Assembly (NCBI GenBank): GCA_963971305.1
Contig: OZ020303.1
Coordinates: 46,736,106-46,800,105 of the forward strand
Length of the DNA: 64,000 bases
From: Arcuatula senhousia
Lineage: Eukaryota > Mollusca > Bivalvia > Mytilida > Mytilidae
Reading direction: 5' to 3'
The first letter of the stretch is position 1. Each line of letters begins with the position of its first letter. Position numbers and translations under genes: made by a program. Shown piece by piece: positions 14,001 to 23,090 of this stretch. The notes beneath the pieces were generated by a model. It was not told the DNA's origin. It ran no database searches and saw nothing but the letters and a program-made list of their open reading frames with translations.

Positions 14001-17000
14001 AGATGGACATAAAAACAGACTTAAAACTATACAATGTATGTTTCCTAACTACATTTACTCACCAGTGTTTTTACAAGAAACAATTCCCCATGTAATTGTC
14101 TTAACGCCACACACCAGAGTCTTGACCAAGCTCCTGCAATCATTAACAGTATATGTACTGGCCTGCCCTGGGGTGATCCCAAACCTGTTGGTTGATTTGT
14201 CTGGCCACATCTTGTCATCCTTGTCCTTAGCAGCGTCCCCTCCCAGGATACCAGAGGGGGGAAGCTTACTCTCCAGGGCAGTATCTGGAGAGGGCTGTTT
14301 CTGAGCCTCAATGACTGGCTTGATATCTGCTTTTGTATCAACTTTAGAATCTAGTGTTGATGTCTGGGTTGTCTGTGGCTGCTGTTTGCTGTAATTAGCA
14401 AAGAAAATATTTATTACTAAAAAAAATATTTTTTTTTTTTGAAGACTTATTATGATATGATGCATCAGTCATTTGTTTAAAAAAAAAACTCTTGGAAGGT
14501 AATGGTGATCAAGGTAATGGAATATAAACAAATTTAAATGAATATATGTAGTTGGTTTTTTTATCATTCAATGCCTGAAAATTATTTATTATTAAGAATC
14601 AGATTGAAGTTACAAACATGTTTTGAACTAAAATCTATGGTAACAACTATTCATAAAGAAATACAGCACTGAAAGCACTTAACATGGTTTTAAAAAACAA
14701 TAGAACAATGTAGGCTTAAATAAACTAATTTGAAGCCCAAATTGAATAACTTGCCATTTCTGAAGGATCTGGGGTAGCTGTATCTTAGCAATAGACTTGA
14801 ACTTTAGAACAAAGACTTCTAACATTCTCATTAACAGCTCTCTACCCTAAAATGAAAACAAATAAAACTGTCAGGATATATTAAATTTTCATTTTGTTCC
14901 ATCAATTCTAAACAATATAGCAGATTCTCAGTCTACTTAACAAGTATTTTTTCCTCAAAATAATAATACATGGAGTATACAAATTCTGTATTCTTTAGAA
15001 TAACTAGTGCGTGACCAGTGTCCAACCTCAGAATTGAAAATAGTGTAAGAAAATCAAAAACTGTACCCATTATTTTCCTCCTGAAAGATTTTTTTTCTAA
15101 TATACAGTCAAGATCAATGAGAATTTGTTTGGGTTTTTTTGGAACTGTACCCATTATTTTCATCCTGATAGATTTTTTTAACCTAAAAAAAAGTCAAGAT
15201 TTAAATAGGATTTATTATTTTTTTCTCATAGAAAATCAAAAAGTTTAGACATCAAACTTTTTCGATCCTCTATGTTAAAAATATGCAACTTACATTTCCA
15301 TTGTCCTGTTCACTTTTAGCTCTGATACATTCCACAAGATTGAGTAGAAGTTTACATGACATAGTCTGTATACTGCTGGGTAAGGAATCATCATGGACAT
15401 TCTTAGAGAAAAGATTGACCGCTAAAGACAGGTTACTGAGAGGTAAGGCCTGCCTTACGTGATGAACTAAGTCTGCCAAAGTGCTGTAAGCTAGTGGTCT
15501 GAAATCAAAAAGACAATAACATTCCAAAAACATTATAAATGAAGTTTCGATATCTTTGCATCTAAAATAATTTAATGCAAAACTGAGAAATAATCATGTT
15601 ACTTTATTCATCAATTGGTGTGTGTGTGTGTGTGTGTGTTGGTGTTTAACGCCCTTTATCAACACACCTGGGCCATGTAGGTGGTCAGTTTATTGGAGGA
15701 GGAAACCAGAGTACCCGGAGAAAACCACCCACCTTGGATTCATCAATTGGAGACAATAAAGAATAACATCTGTTAAAAAATTCTTTCCATGGTCCTATTC
15801 TGGAAAACTTCAAACTAAATATTCCTCAATTTATCTGTTTTGTTTAACAATTTAGATTTATACTCAAATTCAGAATAGCGGTACCTTTATCAATTGAATT
15901 TAAATGACACCAACAAGTTTAACAATTAGGTGTCTTAAGAGAAGAAAGAGGTTTGTTATTAGGTCTGACAGTGAAGTTGGTCTACCCCTGTATTGTTTGT
16001 GAATAATGACATACTGAGAAACTAAGTAAAAGTACATGAGAGAAAAATTAAGCTAAAAGTATAACATTACATAAAGTCAAATAACAACTATTATCTTCCT
16101 TCATGTTTACACACCTTAGAGATTCATAAGTTGTCCATCCAGTTCCTATTAAAACATTCTCATCAAACAGCTGATCAATGCAGGTTACAAATTCTGAAAG
16201 TATAACAATTATTCATGTTCTCTTTAAAATCTTGATTCCTTTTCATCTTTAAAAGTACAGCTTTATACCATTTTTAAAAGACTGGCTCTCTTTTCAATTG
16301 AATTTAAGGCAATTCAGAGATTTACTGTGAGAAAAGAGGTCCATGATATGCTGTGTTGTAATTTAGCCATGCAGTATGCCTTTTTAAAATAATTTATAGC
16401 ATATCAATTCAGGTAGTAACTTAAATTGTTTTCAACAGAACCTTTGATTAGTATACATGTATTATTGAACAGTTGAGGTCATCCTTTTCAAAAAAAATCA
16501 ACACATCCATGTTTTAGTATGTCTAAAGTGTCTAGGCTTGAAAGATCACAATGATTCCCATACTATTTCTAAGATCAGTAGCCAGGATATGTCTAGCAGC
16601 TATGAGTAACTCCTTCCTGAGATGAGCCACTTCCTGTGGACATTGAGTCAGTAATCCTAACAGTCCTTTAACCATCTGGGCAGAGTGAGCTTGTACTTGT
16701 TCCTAGAATGAAAAATAAATCTAAAATAATCAAGAGTTCAAACTACAACTGGTTCTCGATCAAAAACCTTCAGTTAAGGTGAGTAAAATATTTTTACATC
16801 AAAAGGTCAAAGACATTTTTAATCAAGGAGCAAACACAGTGAAAGGTTCATTTCAACAACAAAGGCTTTATATATATTACAATTTTACTAATTGGGGGCT
16901 TTTTAATTTCTTCTTGTTAACCTCTGAATAACTTAATATTTTAAGACATGCGTAAAGTTTTGAATGTTTCACTTTAAATCAGTTTATGGAATTAATACCA

Positions 17001-20000
17001 ATCTCTAACCTGATATATTCTAATGATGTATGCCAGAAATGATAAGGTCTTTATCTGGGCTGCTATAAAATCTACAAATATCTCCTTGTTGAATGAAGGA
17101 CTGGCTCTACAATTGAAAACAAACAAAAACGAAACTCATTGAAATATAGTAAACCTTATTTATGAATTAAACTTGCATCAATTCAGACAGGTCAACATGG
17201 TCAATGTCAGCTGATACATTTTTAAGACCAAAAGGTCAAGGTCAAATAGCTGTAGTTAACATATGTCCTGATATGTGTATATTAGACAACATGAGTCTAT
17301 CTATTAAGTATAATCAAAGTATTACAAAATAACTTATAATCTAGCATCATTAAAAGTGAGACTAGGTTATTTTATAATAATAAATGGACATAACACTAAC
17401 CTCTGGACGGCCGATGGTTGTAGGATGATTGTATTCATGATAAGTGGTATAAACTCTGCTACTTCTTGATGGACATTAGGTTTGTACAGCTGGTACATCA
17501 GTACAACAATGATTGGTAGCTCAGCTAATACCTTCAAGGACAGGGTGCCCTTAGGGATGATGTTGTACTAAAAGGAAAAAGAACAGAAATTATCATTCAA
17601 AATACCTTTGATAAGTGTCAATGCGACCACATTTTCACTGTCTTTTTCCAGAATTAAAGTCTGTTCTAGTAAGTTCTTCTTTACTTTTTTACTTCTTCAA
17701 CTTATTGCGATATTATGTTATTTGCATTTCTCTTGTCAGTAAGTATGACCTACCCAGATAGTCTAGTTGCCAGCATTTTGTTTGTCTGTGAGAATAACCT
17801 AACAAGATATTCTGATTATCTGCATAAGTATAACTTACCAAAAGATATTTTGATAATCGGCATTTTTCTTGTCAGTCAATATATTCTACCCTTATGTCCT
17901 GATTATCTGCATTTTTCTTGTCAGTCAGTATAACTTAACGAAATATTCTGATTATCTGCATTTTCTTGTGAGTCAGTGTAACCTACTGAGATATTCTGAT
18001 TATCTGCATTTTTCTAGTCAGTCAGTATAACCTACCAAGATATTCTGATTATCTGAATTTTATCATGTCATTCAATATTACCAATTAAGATATTCTGATT
18101 ATCTGAATTTTTCCTGTCATTCAATATAACATACTTAGAAATTCTTATTGTCTGCATATCTATAACTTACGGAGATATTCTGATTATCTGCATTAGTAAC
18201 ACTTACCAATAGATATTCTGATTATCTGCATTTTTCTTGTCAGTCACTATATTCTACCCTTATATCCTGATTATCTGCATTTTTTTGTCCCTCAGTATAA
18301 CCTACCGAGATATTCTGAATATCTGCATTTTTTTTTGTCAGTCAATATATTCTAACCTTATATCCTGATTATCTGCATTTTTCTTGTCAGTCAGTATAAC
18401 CTACCAAGATATTCTGATTATCTGCATTTTTCTTGTCCCTCAGTATAAACTACTGAGATATTTTGATTATCAGCATTTTTGGTTTTAGTCAGTATAACTT
18501 ACAGGGATATTCTAATTGTCTGCATTTTTCTTGTCAGTCAGTAAAACCTACAGAGATATTCTGATTATCTGTATTTTTCTTGTCAGTCAGTATAACTTAC
18601 TGATATATTCTGATTATCTGCATTTTTCTTGTCAGTCAGTATAGTAGTTGTCGTGAATGTTTCCTGTAATAGTTGGTCCACATTGATCTCAGTGACATCC
18701 TTGACTTTGATCTGGTTCCTCGGTTCAAATATTTTTGGTAAATGGTTGGGTAGTCCATTGTATATGTTCTTAACAAACTGGAGGAAATCTTTAATCTGAA
18801 AAATTCAATTCCTTGTTCTTGTAGTGTTATGCTTTCAAAATAACTTAAAGATTTAAGTTGCATAACCATAATCAAATGTGCACAAATATCTGTGAAAAGG
18901 GAGCAAATCAAGACATTACAATGGTTTTTTTTTTTCAGTAATTACCTAACATGGTTTTAAAGACGATTTTCAAAAGTTGTCTCTTCTGTTCCATTTCATT
19001 ATCTTGGATATTTCAAATTTTGAAATTTTGTAGTGAAATTGAAACCCAACCAATTTCTCCTTACCTCGTCATTATATTGGGGTCTGTACTGTTTATGTAA
19101 CTCAATGATAATCCTCAAGCATACAATGACATTCTCTTCATTCTCAATCTAGAAAGAAAAAAACATTTAAGTATATTCAGTGTTTTTGTTAACCCCCCAA
19201 AGAGGATATTTTACTCTCAAAAATTAACTCTGACCCTTAAAATCCGATGTTTTCCCCATTTATCCTGCAGAAATGATCCTCCAATTTTCTGAAATTACCC
19301 CCTAAATTAAATAATACTTTAATAAATTCAATAACATCAATACACAAACTATAAAAAATTCTTTATTAAGTAATACATTAAGTTGGACATCTTTTCATGT
19401 TACTTAAATATCATAACATGAAGTAGACTTTTAATTTTTTTAGCTATATAAGCAATCAATACTTACAGAACATTCTAATAATAATGTTCAATTTTGATAT
19501 TTACCTTAAGGAGTTTAAACATGAGCGACAGAATCTGTTGAACATATTTCTTCAAGTGTTCATTACTAGGTATTCTATGTATGATCTCAAGAAGCAGCTT
19601 CCGCAGTTGCTAAAACAAAAGAATCATAAATTACTCATGAAATAAAATCATGAACACAGGCACACTGTTCAAATAATATGTACTAAGCAGACAAATTTTT
19701 GTATAAGTTCACATAATTTTATAAAAACATTTTAAAAATGTACTAATAAAATAGCTAATACATGTATGTGCTAGTATTATTACCTGATGATGTACATTTC
19801 CGGTTTTCTTTAAAGAAAAACATTATAGACAATCAAACATTATTACTCAAAAATACTCATGGTTAAAATTCTAGTTTAATAGACTTATATTTTGAATGTC
19901 AAAATTCTAATGTTCAATAATACAACAAATGTGACACAACATAGTTGTTTGTTATATTAATATTGATAACTTTTCAATGATCAACTATACAAAACAACAA

Positions 20001-22635
20001 TTTGTAAGCTATTTTTCCTACCTGCATGTTCTGTTCAGCAATAAACTGTGGATCTCCATCATCAAGGATTTTCAGAAAGACTTTCAAAGCTTCACAGAGG
20101 AACTGAGGATATTGAGGTGACTGTACCACACTCTTTAAAGGGAAACAGTACAATCATGAACATGATTATATGTAGTTTTTATGATTATGGAATCTTCATC
20201 TCAAAATGATATAAATTTAATCATTTTAATTAATAGTGAGATTTCTCAAGAGGTTACATGTTCCATAATTGTGGAGAAGGAAAACATTGAAACCACATTT
20301 AAAATGTGATGCCATTAAATTTATATCCTGGCAATGACACACTTGTCAATGTATCAATCCTTTTATGGCAAAAAAAAATGACAAATAAATTCTTGCAAGT
20401 CAAAGTGCAAGCCACAAGTACAATGTGTTTGTATGCTATGGGGAAACAATATCATAGATTTCTTATAATTTTGCAATGTTGTTTCAGATTTCATTAACAA
20501 TTTTCATACACTTAAGAAATATTAATGACTCATTCAATACTCACTTCAAAATTTTCACTTAATTCTTGAGCAGCCTTCAACTTTTTCTCTACAACTGTTC
20601 AAAGAAAGAAATTTGATATAAATGTTTTTTTTAAACATGCAAATTGACAAATGTAAATTAGTAAGGTTTGTAGTTGCTAGAGTCAGTCAGATCTTATCAG
20701 CATGACCTTCATTTGACCTCTACTCCTGGGAGGAGATCATCAAGCTTAATTTTGGTGTAATCATTCTGACTCTTAAAAATAATTACATGTAAGCCTCTTG
20801 TTATTAAGCAAGACAAGTTAGCCAAAATGTAGGGAAAAGGATAAAAGATAGCCGGAGAGCTGATACATGCATGCCATGATTCCATTCTTGCTTTGGTTGA
20901 AAATTTCATGGACCAATTTTTTTAATCCTTTTGACACCATTTGCAAGAAAAAATATTAATGTTAGTTCTTCAAAAGGGACACCATTGTATGGGGAGGAGC
21001 CCACGGGGGAAAAATACCCAATATCCATACATGTATAGATCCATTTCTCAAGTTTAAACAGCGCAGAGTAAGATTGCTACAAAGACCACAATTGGAGACT
21101 GCAAACTGGAGAGGGATTTGCATGTAAGCTTATTATTTACTACATGTAGTAGCTTATTTCCCAATCCAGTATAATTAAATAAGTTTAAACTAACTTATAA
21201 CTGGGTAATCCTTGGAAATACTGGATATTCTAGGGGGATACTGGGAATCTATAATGAAAAAGAATATTTAAGTAATACTTATTATCTACTTTACTTTATT
21301 GCATTTATTTAAAAGTATAGATAATTTCTGGTGGAAAAGTTTATAGAGAAAGCGCTTGGCAAAACCCCATAATGGGTGACATATTTTTCAACATTTACAA
21401 ATGGGATCTTTGCAAATACATGTATCAATGAGAATCTCTTGTTTCTATACCATTATACACAGGATGTTGATCAATTTAACATGTTAATGTATAATTATCA
21501 TAATTATAATAATAGTAAGAAAAACACAGTCATAAACATATTTACATTTTGTCCTTGAAATCTAATATTGCTGTAAGTCATCTCCATAAAAGTTTACCCT
21601 TAACAAGTTCAAACTTAGTAAAACATAAAAAAAATCTATTCACAAAGGTCATGCATTAGTTTCAAATTCTCAATATAAAATCTATTCCAACTACCAAATG
21701 TACAACCTTAACAAACATGTACACTTCAGTCCAGAAAAAAAATAATTTACAAACTGTGAAAATGTTTTAATAGTGGGGGTCAATTTTATCACTGCTTGGG
21801 GAAAATTTACGTAAGTGTATTTATCAAATTTTAGTTAAACCTACTCTACCATTCAAATGCATGGGGAATTTTTAGTTTGTTGGGACAATACAACCTGTAT
21901 GATTTAACTATGGACTTTTGATTGTAGCGTAAAGTGAAGTGTGCAAACACAGCAATAAAAATTTACGTCGTCATGAATACTCAGTGAATGCTATACATTA
22001 TTCTTGTGGTCTATGAATAAAATACAAATGAATCAATTTTGATATCCTTTATAGTTTCTTTTCGTTTATATCATTATCATGTGCCAAATTAATTTGATGT
22101 TGACTTGGGTTATCAACTTCAATTAATGATTTATGTGTAATGCATAAGGCATGCGTAAAATTCCACTCCTTGATTGAACGAATGGGTCATGCAAAGGTTA
22201 AATCTGATTGGATAATGATGGATGGCCTGACTGACGCTGCACGCAGCTTCTATCTGATTGGGGTTTCGTACTGTGAGGATTGGTGGTTTATGTCAACGAC
22301 TGGCTTGTTCATGACGACGTAAATTTTTTTTGTTGTGTTTGCATGCTTCACTTTATGCTACAATCGAAAGTCCATAGTTCAATCGGACGGGTTGTATATG
22401 TTTATTTTGAACAACCCACCAAAACCCAAATTGTTGCCTCATCACAAAAAACAATAAAACTCTCATATTATCATACTTTTTCAAAAATTAATTCATTAAA
22501 TACATTTTGTATTAGAAATAACTCACTTCCTGGTGTAGGATCCGCAATAAGGGCAACATAAGATTTAAATGTTGTTAGCTGGGCTGTCACATCATGCGGA
22601 CTAAGAGGTGATGCAAGCATGATGATTGTTCAGGT
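1613..22635 (-). CDS. TRRAP: TRRAP, N-terminal part (26 coding exons, 3' end beyond window)
   Basis: TRRAP is a giant PIKK-family pseudokinase that scaffolds the SAGA and TIP60/NuA4 histone acetyltransferase complexes and binds transcription activators. Conceptual splicing of 26 minus-strand exons gives 1,035 codons in one open frame, colinear with animal TRRAP from its N terminus. Diagnostic stretches are [103 protein letters not shown], [13 protein letters not shown] and EQALTGMF. These belong to the HEAT-repeat solenoid; the FAT and kinase-like regions lie outside the window. The start ATG is at 22618-22620, 15 nt inside its exon, so further 5' UTR exons lie upstream. Every junction keeps frame; intron 12 uses a GC donor and the rest use GT-AG. 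A 49-bp minisatellite abuts exon 6. Confidence 0.97.
2033..2184 (-). CDS. TRRAP: TRRAP exon 25
   Basis: 152 nt encoding [20 protein letters not shown], then [20 protein letters not shown] to FTHT plus two bases. The donor is GTAATT. Confidence 0.95.
2308..2520 (+). repeat. Interspersed repeat family F, copy 2
   Basis: Shares AAAATGGCCAGATTTCGT, AACAGACC, ACCCCACCCTGATGCTGTAT and AAGTAGTTGCTGAGAAAACT with the other family F copies. It lies in the intron between TRRAP exons 25 and 24. Confidence 0.75.
2526..2608 (-). pseudogene. Diverged duplicate of TRRAP exon 24
   Basis: Its translation contains [20 protein letters not shown], alignable along its length with exon 24 ([19 protein letters not shown]). 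It has an AG at its 5' side and GTACAA at its 3' side. It is 83 nt, not a multiple of three, so inclusion would shift frame. It is probably a decayed tandem exon copy; an ancient alternative exon cannot be excluded. Confidence 0.72.
2728..2817 (-). CDS. TRRAP: TRRAP exon 24
   Basis: 90 nt in phase 0 encoding [20 protein letters not shown] to SLPVEK. The donor is GTAAGA. A diverged second copy lies at 2526-2608. Confidence 0.93.
2835..3620 (+). mobile_element. Tandem-core element family D, copy 1 (4 x 174 bp)
   Basis: The 5' part has the small dyad GTGAGCCGCAGCTCAC followed by ATACCCCCACCCCCC. The core is four units repeating at exactly 174 bp (CTACATTATGTCACAAAGAT recurs at 2925, 3099, 3273 and 3447). 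Then come a GGAC/GGAAG-rich stretch and a 3' hairpin with stem CCCCCCACTT and complement AAGTGGGGGG. Other copies lie at 34245-34920, and degenerate at 62815-63362. No coding sequence is present. Confidence 0.88.
3930..4040 (-). CDS. TRRAP: TRRAP exon 23
   Basis: 111 nt in phase 0 encoding [20 protein letters not shown], then [17 protein letters not shown]. The donor is GTATGT. Confidence 0.96.
4816..4905 (-). CDS. TRRAP: TRRAP exon 22
   Basis: 90 nt in phase 0 encoding [20 protein letters not shown] to RAELMQ. The donor is GTATGG. Confidence 0.96.
5047..5074 (+). repeat. (AGAC)n microsatellite
   Basis: Seven perfect AGAC units in the TRRAP intron between exons 22 and 21. A similar array is at about 7081-7105. 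Confidence 0.95.
5135..5200 (-). pseudogene. Decayed partial duplicate of TRRAP exon 21
   Basis: The translation reads [19 protein letters not shown] and then hits a stop, matching exon 21 [19 protein letters not shown]. Flanking intron sequence (ACAAAAGAAT to TTTACAT) is duplicated too, so this was a tandem duplication of about 130 bp. The copy has no donor and a stop codon. Confidence 0.85.
5237..5403 (-). CDS. TRRAP: TRRAP exon 21
   Basis: 167 nt encoding [20 protein letters not shown], then [20 protein letters not shown] to LVSQ. The donor is GTATGT. A decayed copy of its 3' half lies just downstream at 5135-5200. Confidence 0.96.
5817..5982 (-). CDS. TRRAP: TRRAP exon 20
   Basis: 166 nt encoding [20 protein letters not shown], then [20 protein letters not shown] to LLPNLLQ plus one base. 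The donor is GTAAAC. Confidence 0.96.
6490..6584 (-). CDS. TRRAP: TRRAP exon 19
   Basis: 95 nt encoding [20 protein letters not shown] to ENEQMLK. The donor is GTATGA. Confidence 0.95.
6740..7106 (+). repeat. Tandem-core repeat with terminal (GACA)n, family E
   Basis: Two diverged units of roughly 165 bp (each with a tract like GTTTCAAATCATTCT and CAGTTTCTGAGAAAA) are followed by (GACA)n at about 7081-7105. The layout is like families A to D, but no terminal hairpin was resolved. Confidence 0.65.
7270..7366 (-). CDS. TRRAP: TRRAP exon 18
   Basis: 97 nt encoding [20 protein letters not shown] to RLEEMG plus one base. The donor is GTAAGT. Confidence 0.95.
7754..7792 (-). CDS. TRRAP: TRRAP exon 17 (39-nt microexon)
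   Basis: 39 nt in phase 0 encoding [13 protein letters not shown], matching the vertebrate YMVERISKNYALQ stretch. The acceptor is TTTCAG and the donor GTATTG. Confidence 0.93.
7974..8123. mobile_element. MITE family H, copy 2
   Basis: Termini are ACTGTGGTTTAATTATTATTC and AAACAATCCACAGT, inverted complements with mismatches. The interior has complementary TTGTGGG and CCCCACAAAATT segments, as in the other copies. It sits in the TRRAP intron between exons 17 and 16. Confidence 0.75.
8373..8426 (-). CDS. TRRAP: TRRAP exon 16
   Basis: 54 nt in phase 0 encoding [18 protein letters not shown]. The acceptor is TTGCAG and the donor GTAAGA. Confidence 0.94.
8443..8634 (+). repeat. Direct duplication, copy a (~190 bp)
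   Basis: Runs from ATACAATTAAGTTTCTGATA to AACAAGAGGCTCCCAAGAGC. It is nearly identical to 9848-10035. It ends in the first bases of a family A element and is separated from its twin by the 1.2-kb element at 8635-9844. Confidence 0.9.
8635..9844. mobile_element. Non-autonomous DNA element with CAGG-CTC-ACAATAAC terminal inverted repeats
   Basis: The left end is CAGGCCTCTACAATAACATT. The right end is the complement of CAGGGCTCGACAATAACGTT. Both ends have subterminal GGACAAG/CTTGTCC repeats. Both flanks carry CTGAT, a possible 5-bp target duplication. No transposase reading frame was seen. The superfamily is uncertain; termini of this kind occur in hAT-like elements, but an 8-bp duplication is not evident. 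Confidence 0.8.
9848..10035 (+). repeat. Direct duplication, copy b (~190 bp)
   Basis: Near-identical to 8443-8634, with only a few substitutions. It runs on into the complete family A element at 10014. Confidence 0.9.
10014..12275 (+). mobile_element. Tandem-core element family A, copy 1 (contains nested family B)
   Basis: The 5' end is AACAAGAGGCTCCCAAGAGC then CTGAATCGCTCACC. The core has two or three long diverged units (each with GTAGATCTTGATGTGCTTAA and CCCCTATGTTCTATTTTTAG). A (GACGGAC)n stretch and CAAGTGATGGCAATAGCTCA follow. It ends in a hairpin at 12244-12274. A family B element (10313-11058) is inserted in it. Other family A copies are at 23091, 36292 (reverse), 40373 and 60735. 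Confidence 0.88.
10313..11058 (+). mobile_element. Tandem-core element family B, copy 1 (nested in family A)
   Basis: Starts AAGAGTTAACACTAAAGTAT then GTCTCGCCTGCCGG. The core is about three 174-bp units containing AAAGTCACTCAACCGG and ATCAAGGTCAAGGTCAAAAG. It is followed by (GCCGCC/GTCGCC)n and ends CTGCTTCGCAGGCGAGACA, complementary to its start. It splits a family A sequence of the form GAGTTATTAGCAAAA/AATTTGCCCC. The 5' ~200 bp are essentially identical to copy 2 at 42753. Confidence 0.9.
12280..12850 (+). repeat. Tandem-core repeat related to the family C unit (~134 bp)
   Basis: Starts AACAAGAAATCAGTGAGCCA directly after the family A hairpin. It contains about three diverged units with GAATATATATG, TTATAGGGTGGGGAT and GGGGTGGGGCATGACCCC. 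The same motifs occur in the 135-bp array at 48.3-49.2 kb. It ends near a GGGATGGAAAGTGGGACGG stretch. Confidence 0.75.
12962..13019 (-). CDS. TRRAP: TRRAP exon 15
   Basis: 58 nt encoding [19 protein letters not shown], ending in phase 0 with donor GTAAGT. The next exon is 4.5 kb away, the largest intron visible, filled by repeats. Confidence 0.96.
13567..13708 (-). CDS. TRRAP: TRRAP exon 14
   Basis: 142 nt encoding [20 protein letters not shown], then [19 protein letters not shown] to IRPA plus two bases. The donor is GTAAGT. Confidence 0.95.
14063..14388 (-). CDS. TRRAP: TRRAP exon 13
   Basis: 326 nt, the longest exon here. It begins with a poorly conserved Gln/Thr/Lys-rich linker and ends with the conserved [20 protein letters not shown]. 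It finishes with one base of a Gly/Asp codon. The donor is GTGAGT. Confidence 0.95.
14753..14754 (-). promoter_or_regulatory. GC 5' splice site of TRRAP intron 12
   Basis: The sequence on the minus strand is AAATG then GCAAGT. No GT donor nearby keeps the frame and the conserved KCK residues. GCAAGT is the usual context for GC-AG introns spliced by the major spliceosome. Confidence 0.88.
14755..14846 (-). CDS. TRRAP: TRRAP exon 12 (GC splice donor)
   Basis: 92 nt encoding [20 protein letters not shown] to QLPQILQK plus TG of a Cys codon. The following bases are GCAAGT instead of GT. Joining to exon 13 restores the KCK seen in other TRRAP proteins, so a GC-AG intron is the consistent reading. 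Confidence 0.92.
15294..15498 (-). CDS. TRRAP: TRRAP exon 11
   Basis: 205 nt encoding [20 protein letters not shown], then [20 protein letters not shown] to EQDNGN. This is the best-conserved block in the window. The acceptor is TTTCAG and the donor GTAAGT. Confidence 0.98.
15618..15740 (-). mobile_element. SINE fragment with (GT)n
   Basis: A (GT)n tract, then TTGGTGTTTAACGCCC, GGCCATGTAGGTGGTCAGTT and GGAGGAAACCAGAGTACCCG. This matches the central/3' part of the SINE at 27578-27898 in the same orientation. The tRNA-like head is missing. Confidence 0.75.
16115..16193 (-). CDS. TRRAP: TRRAP exon 10
   Basis: 79 nt encoding [20 protein letters not shown] to ESL plus two bases. The acceptor is TTTCAG and the donor GTGTGT. 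Confidence 0.95.
16564..16702 (-). CDS. TRRAP: TRRAP exon 9
   Basis: 139 nt encoding [20 protein letters not shown], then [20 protein letters not shown] to DLRN plus one base. The donor is GTATGG. Confidence 0.95.
17010..17106 (-). CDS. TRRAP: TRRAP exon 8
   Basis: 97 nt completing an Arg codon, then [20 protein letters not shown] to YIIRIYQ. The donor is GTTAGAG. Confidence 0.95.
17401..17567 (-). CDS. TRRAP: TRRAP exon 7
   Basis: 167 nt starting in phase 0: [20 protein letters not shown], then [19 protein letters not shown] to QPSAVQ plus two bases of the next codon. The donor is GTTAGT. Confidence 0.96.
17690..18645 (-). repeat. ~49-bp minisatellite carrying a splice donor in nearly every unit
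   Basis: About 19-20 diverged units. Read on the minus strand, each unit holds TACTGACTGACAAGAAAAAT, then GCAGATAATCAGAATATC, then usually GTAAGT, GTAGGT or a close variant. The exon-proximal unit is coding (end of TRRAP exon 6) and its GTAAGT is the inferred donor. The remainder fills intron 6 almost to exon 7. Some units are shortened to about 35 bp. Confidence 0.93.
18601..18795 (-). CDS. TRRAP: TRRAP exon 6, 3' end inside a minisatellite unit
   Basis: 195 nt in phase 0, beginning [20 protein letters not shown]. The last 14 residues, [14 protein letters not shown], are encoded by the first unit of the 49-bp tandem array that then continues into the intron. The donor GTAAGT is also part of the repeat unit. 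The alignable TRRAP core ends before this tail, so the exact exon end is less certain than for other exons. Confidence 0.85.
19065..19148 (-). CDS. TRRAP: TRRAP exon 5
   Basis: 84 nt in phase 0, encoding [20 protein letters not shown] to YNDE. The donor is GTAAGG. Confidence 0.96.
19505..19609 (-). CDS. TRRAP: TRRAP exon 4
   Basis: 105 nt in phase 0, encoding [20 protein letters not shown] and continuing to LMFKLLK. The donor is GTAAAT. Confidence 0.96.
20022..20132 (-). CDS. TRRAP: TRRAP exon 3
   Basis: 111 nt in phase 0, beginning [20 protein letters not shown] and ending FIAEQNMQ. The acceptor is TTTAAAG and the donor GTAGG. Confidence 0.95.
20545..20594 (-). CDS. TRRAP: TRRAP exon 2
   Basis: A 50-nt exon between GAACAG and GTGAGT, encoding [16 protein letters not shown]. 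It completes the split codon from exon 1 and ends in phase 0. Confidence 0.95.
21911..22374. mobile_element. MITE with ~65-bp terminal inverted repeats, flanked by TA
   Basis: The left end TGGACTTTTGATTGTAGCGT and the right end TACAATCGAAAGTCCA are inverted complements. The match extends through GTGCAAACACA and TTTACGTCGTCATGA. The element is flanked by TA on both sides, as for Tc1/mariner-type insertion. The interior has no credible gene. It lies in TRRAP intron 1. Confidence 0.85.
22527..22635 (-). CDS. TRRAP: TRRAP coding exon 1 (start codon at 22618-22620)
   Basis: An acceptor TTTCAG precedes 15 nt of 5' UTR. Then comes ATG, with 94 coding nt reading [18 protein letters not shown] and ending at [10 protein letters not shown]. 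The donor is GTGAGT. The first residues differ from vertebrate TRRAP, while [12 protein letters not shown] aligns with the vertebrate TLMKKYLQFVAALTD stretch. Confidence 0.93.
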
Positions 22636-23090
22636 CTGAAAAGAAACACATTATTATAATTTTAACTGTTGTAATGATGGATGTACATTTTTGATAATAT
22701 TACTTTTTTAATTAGTGCATTTACATGTACATAAAATACAAGAGAAACATTAACACTGAATCAGTAAAATGTACAATAAATGAACTTAGTGCAAGGATTT
22801 GCTTCTCTTTTTATTGTAGTAGAATATATATATCCTACAATATAGGTAGTGGTTAAGGGATAGTTTTTTGCAACATTTTTATTTACAATGTTTTAATCCT
22901 TTGCTTTTCCTTTAATCCTTTAATTTTTATGTTGGCATGGTTATATGTGCTCTGCTTACATCTTTAATTTTAAAATCCCTGGGTTTCCTATTGGACAACT
23001 CATTTCTCTTGCGGGAAAGTCATTTCTGCTTTAAAATTTGGAATGTTTTTAAATTAGTTAATGTTCTCAAAAAAATTAAAGCAAAAACAA

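Noticed and set aside
14045..14341. 98-codon minus-strand frame in another register
   Set aside because: Shadow of TRRAP exon 13, whose correct frame carries the conserved [16 protein letters not shown] segment.
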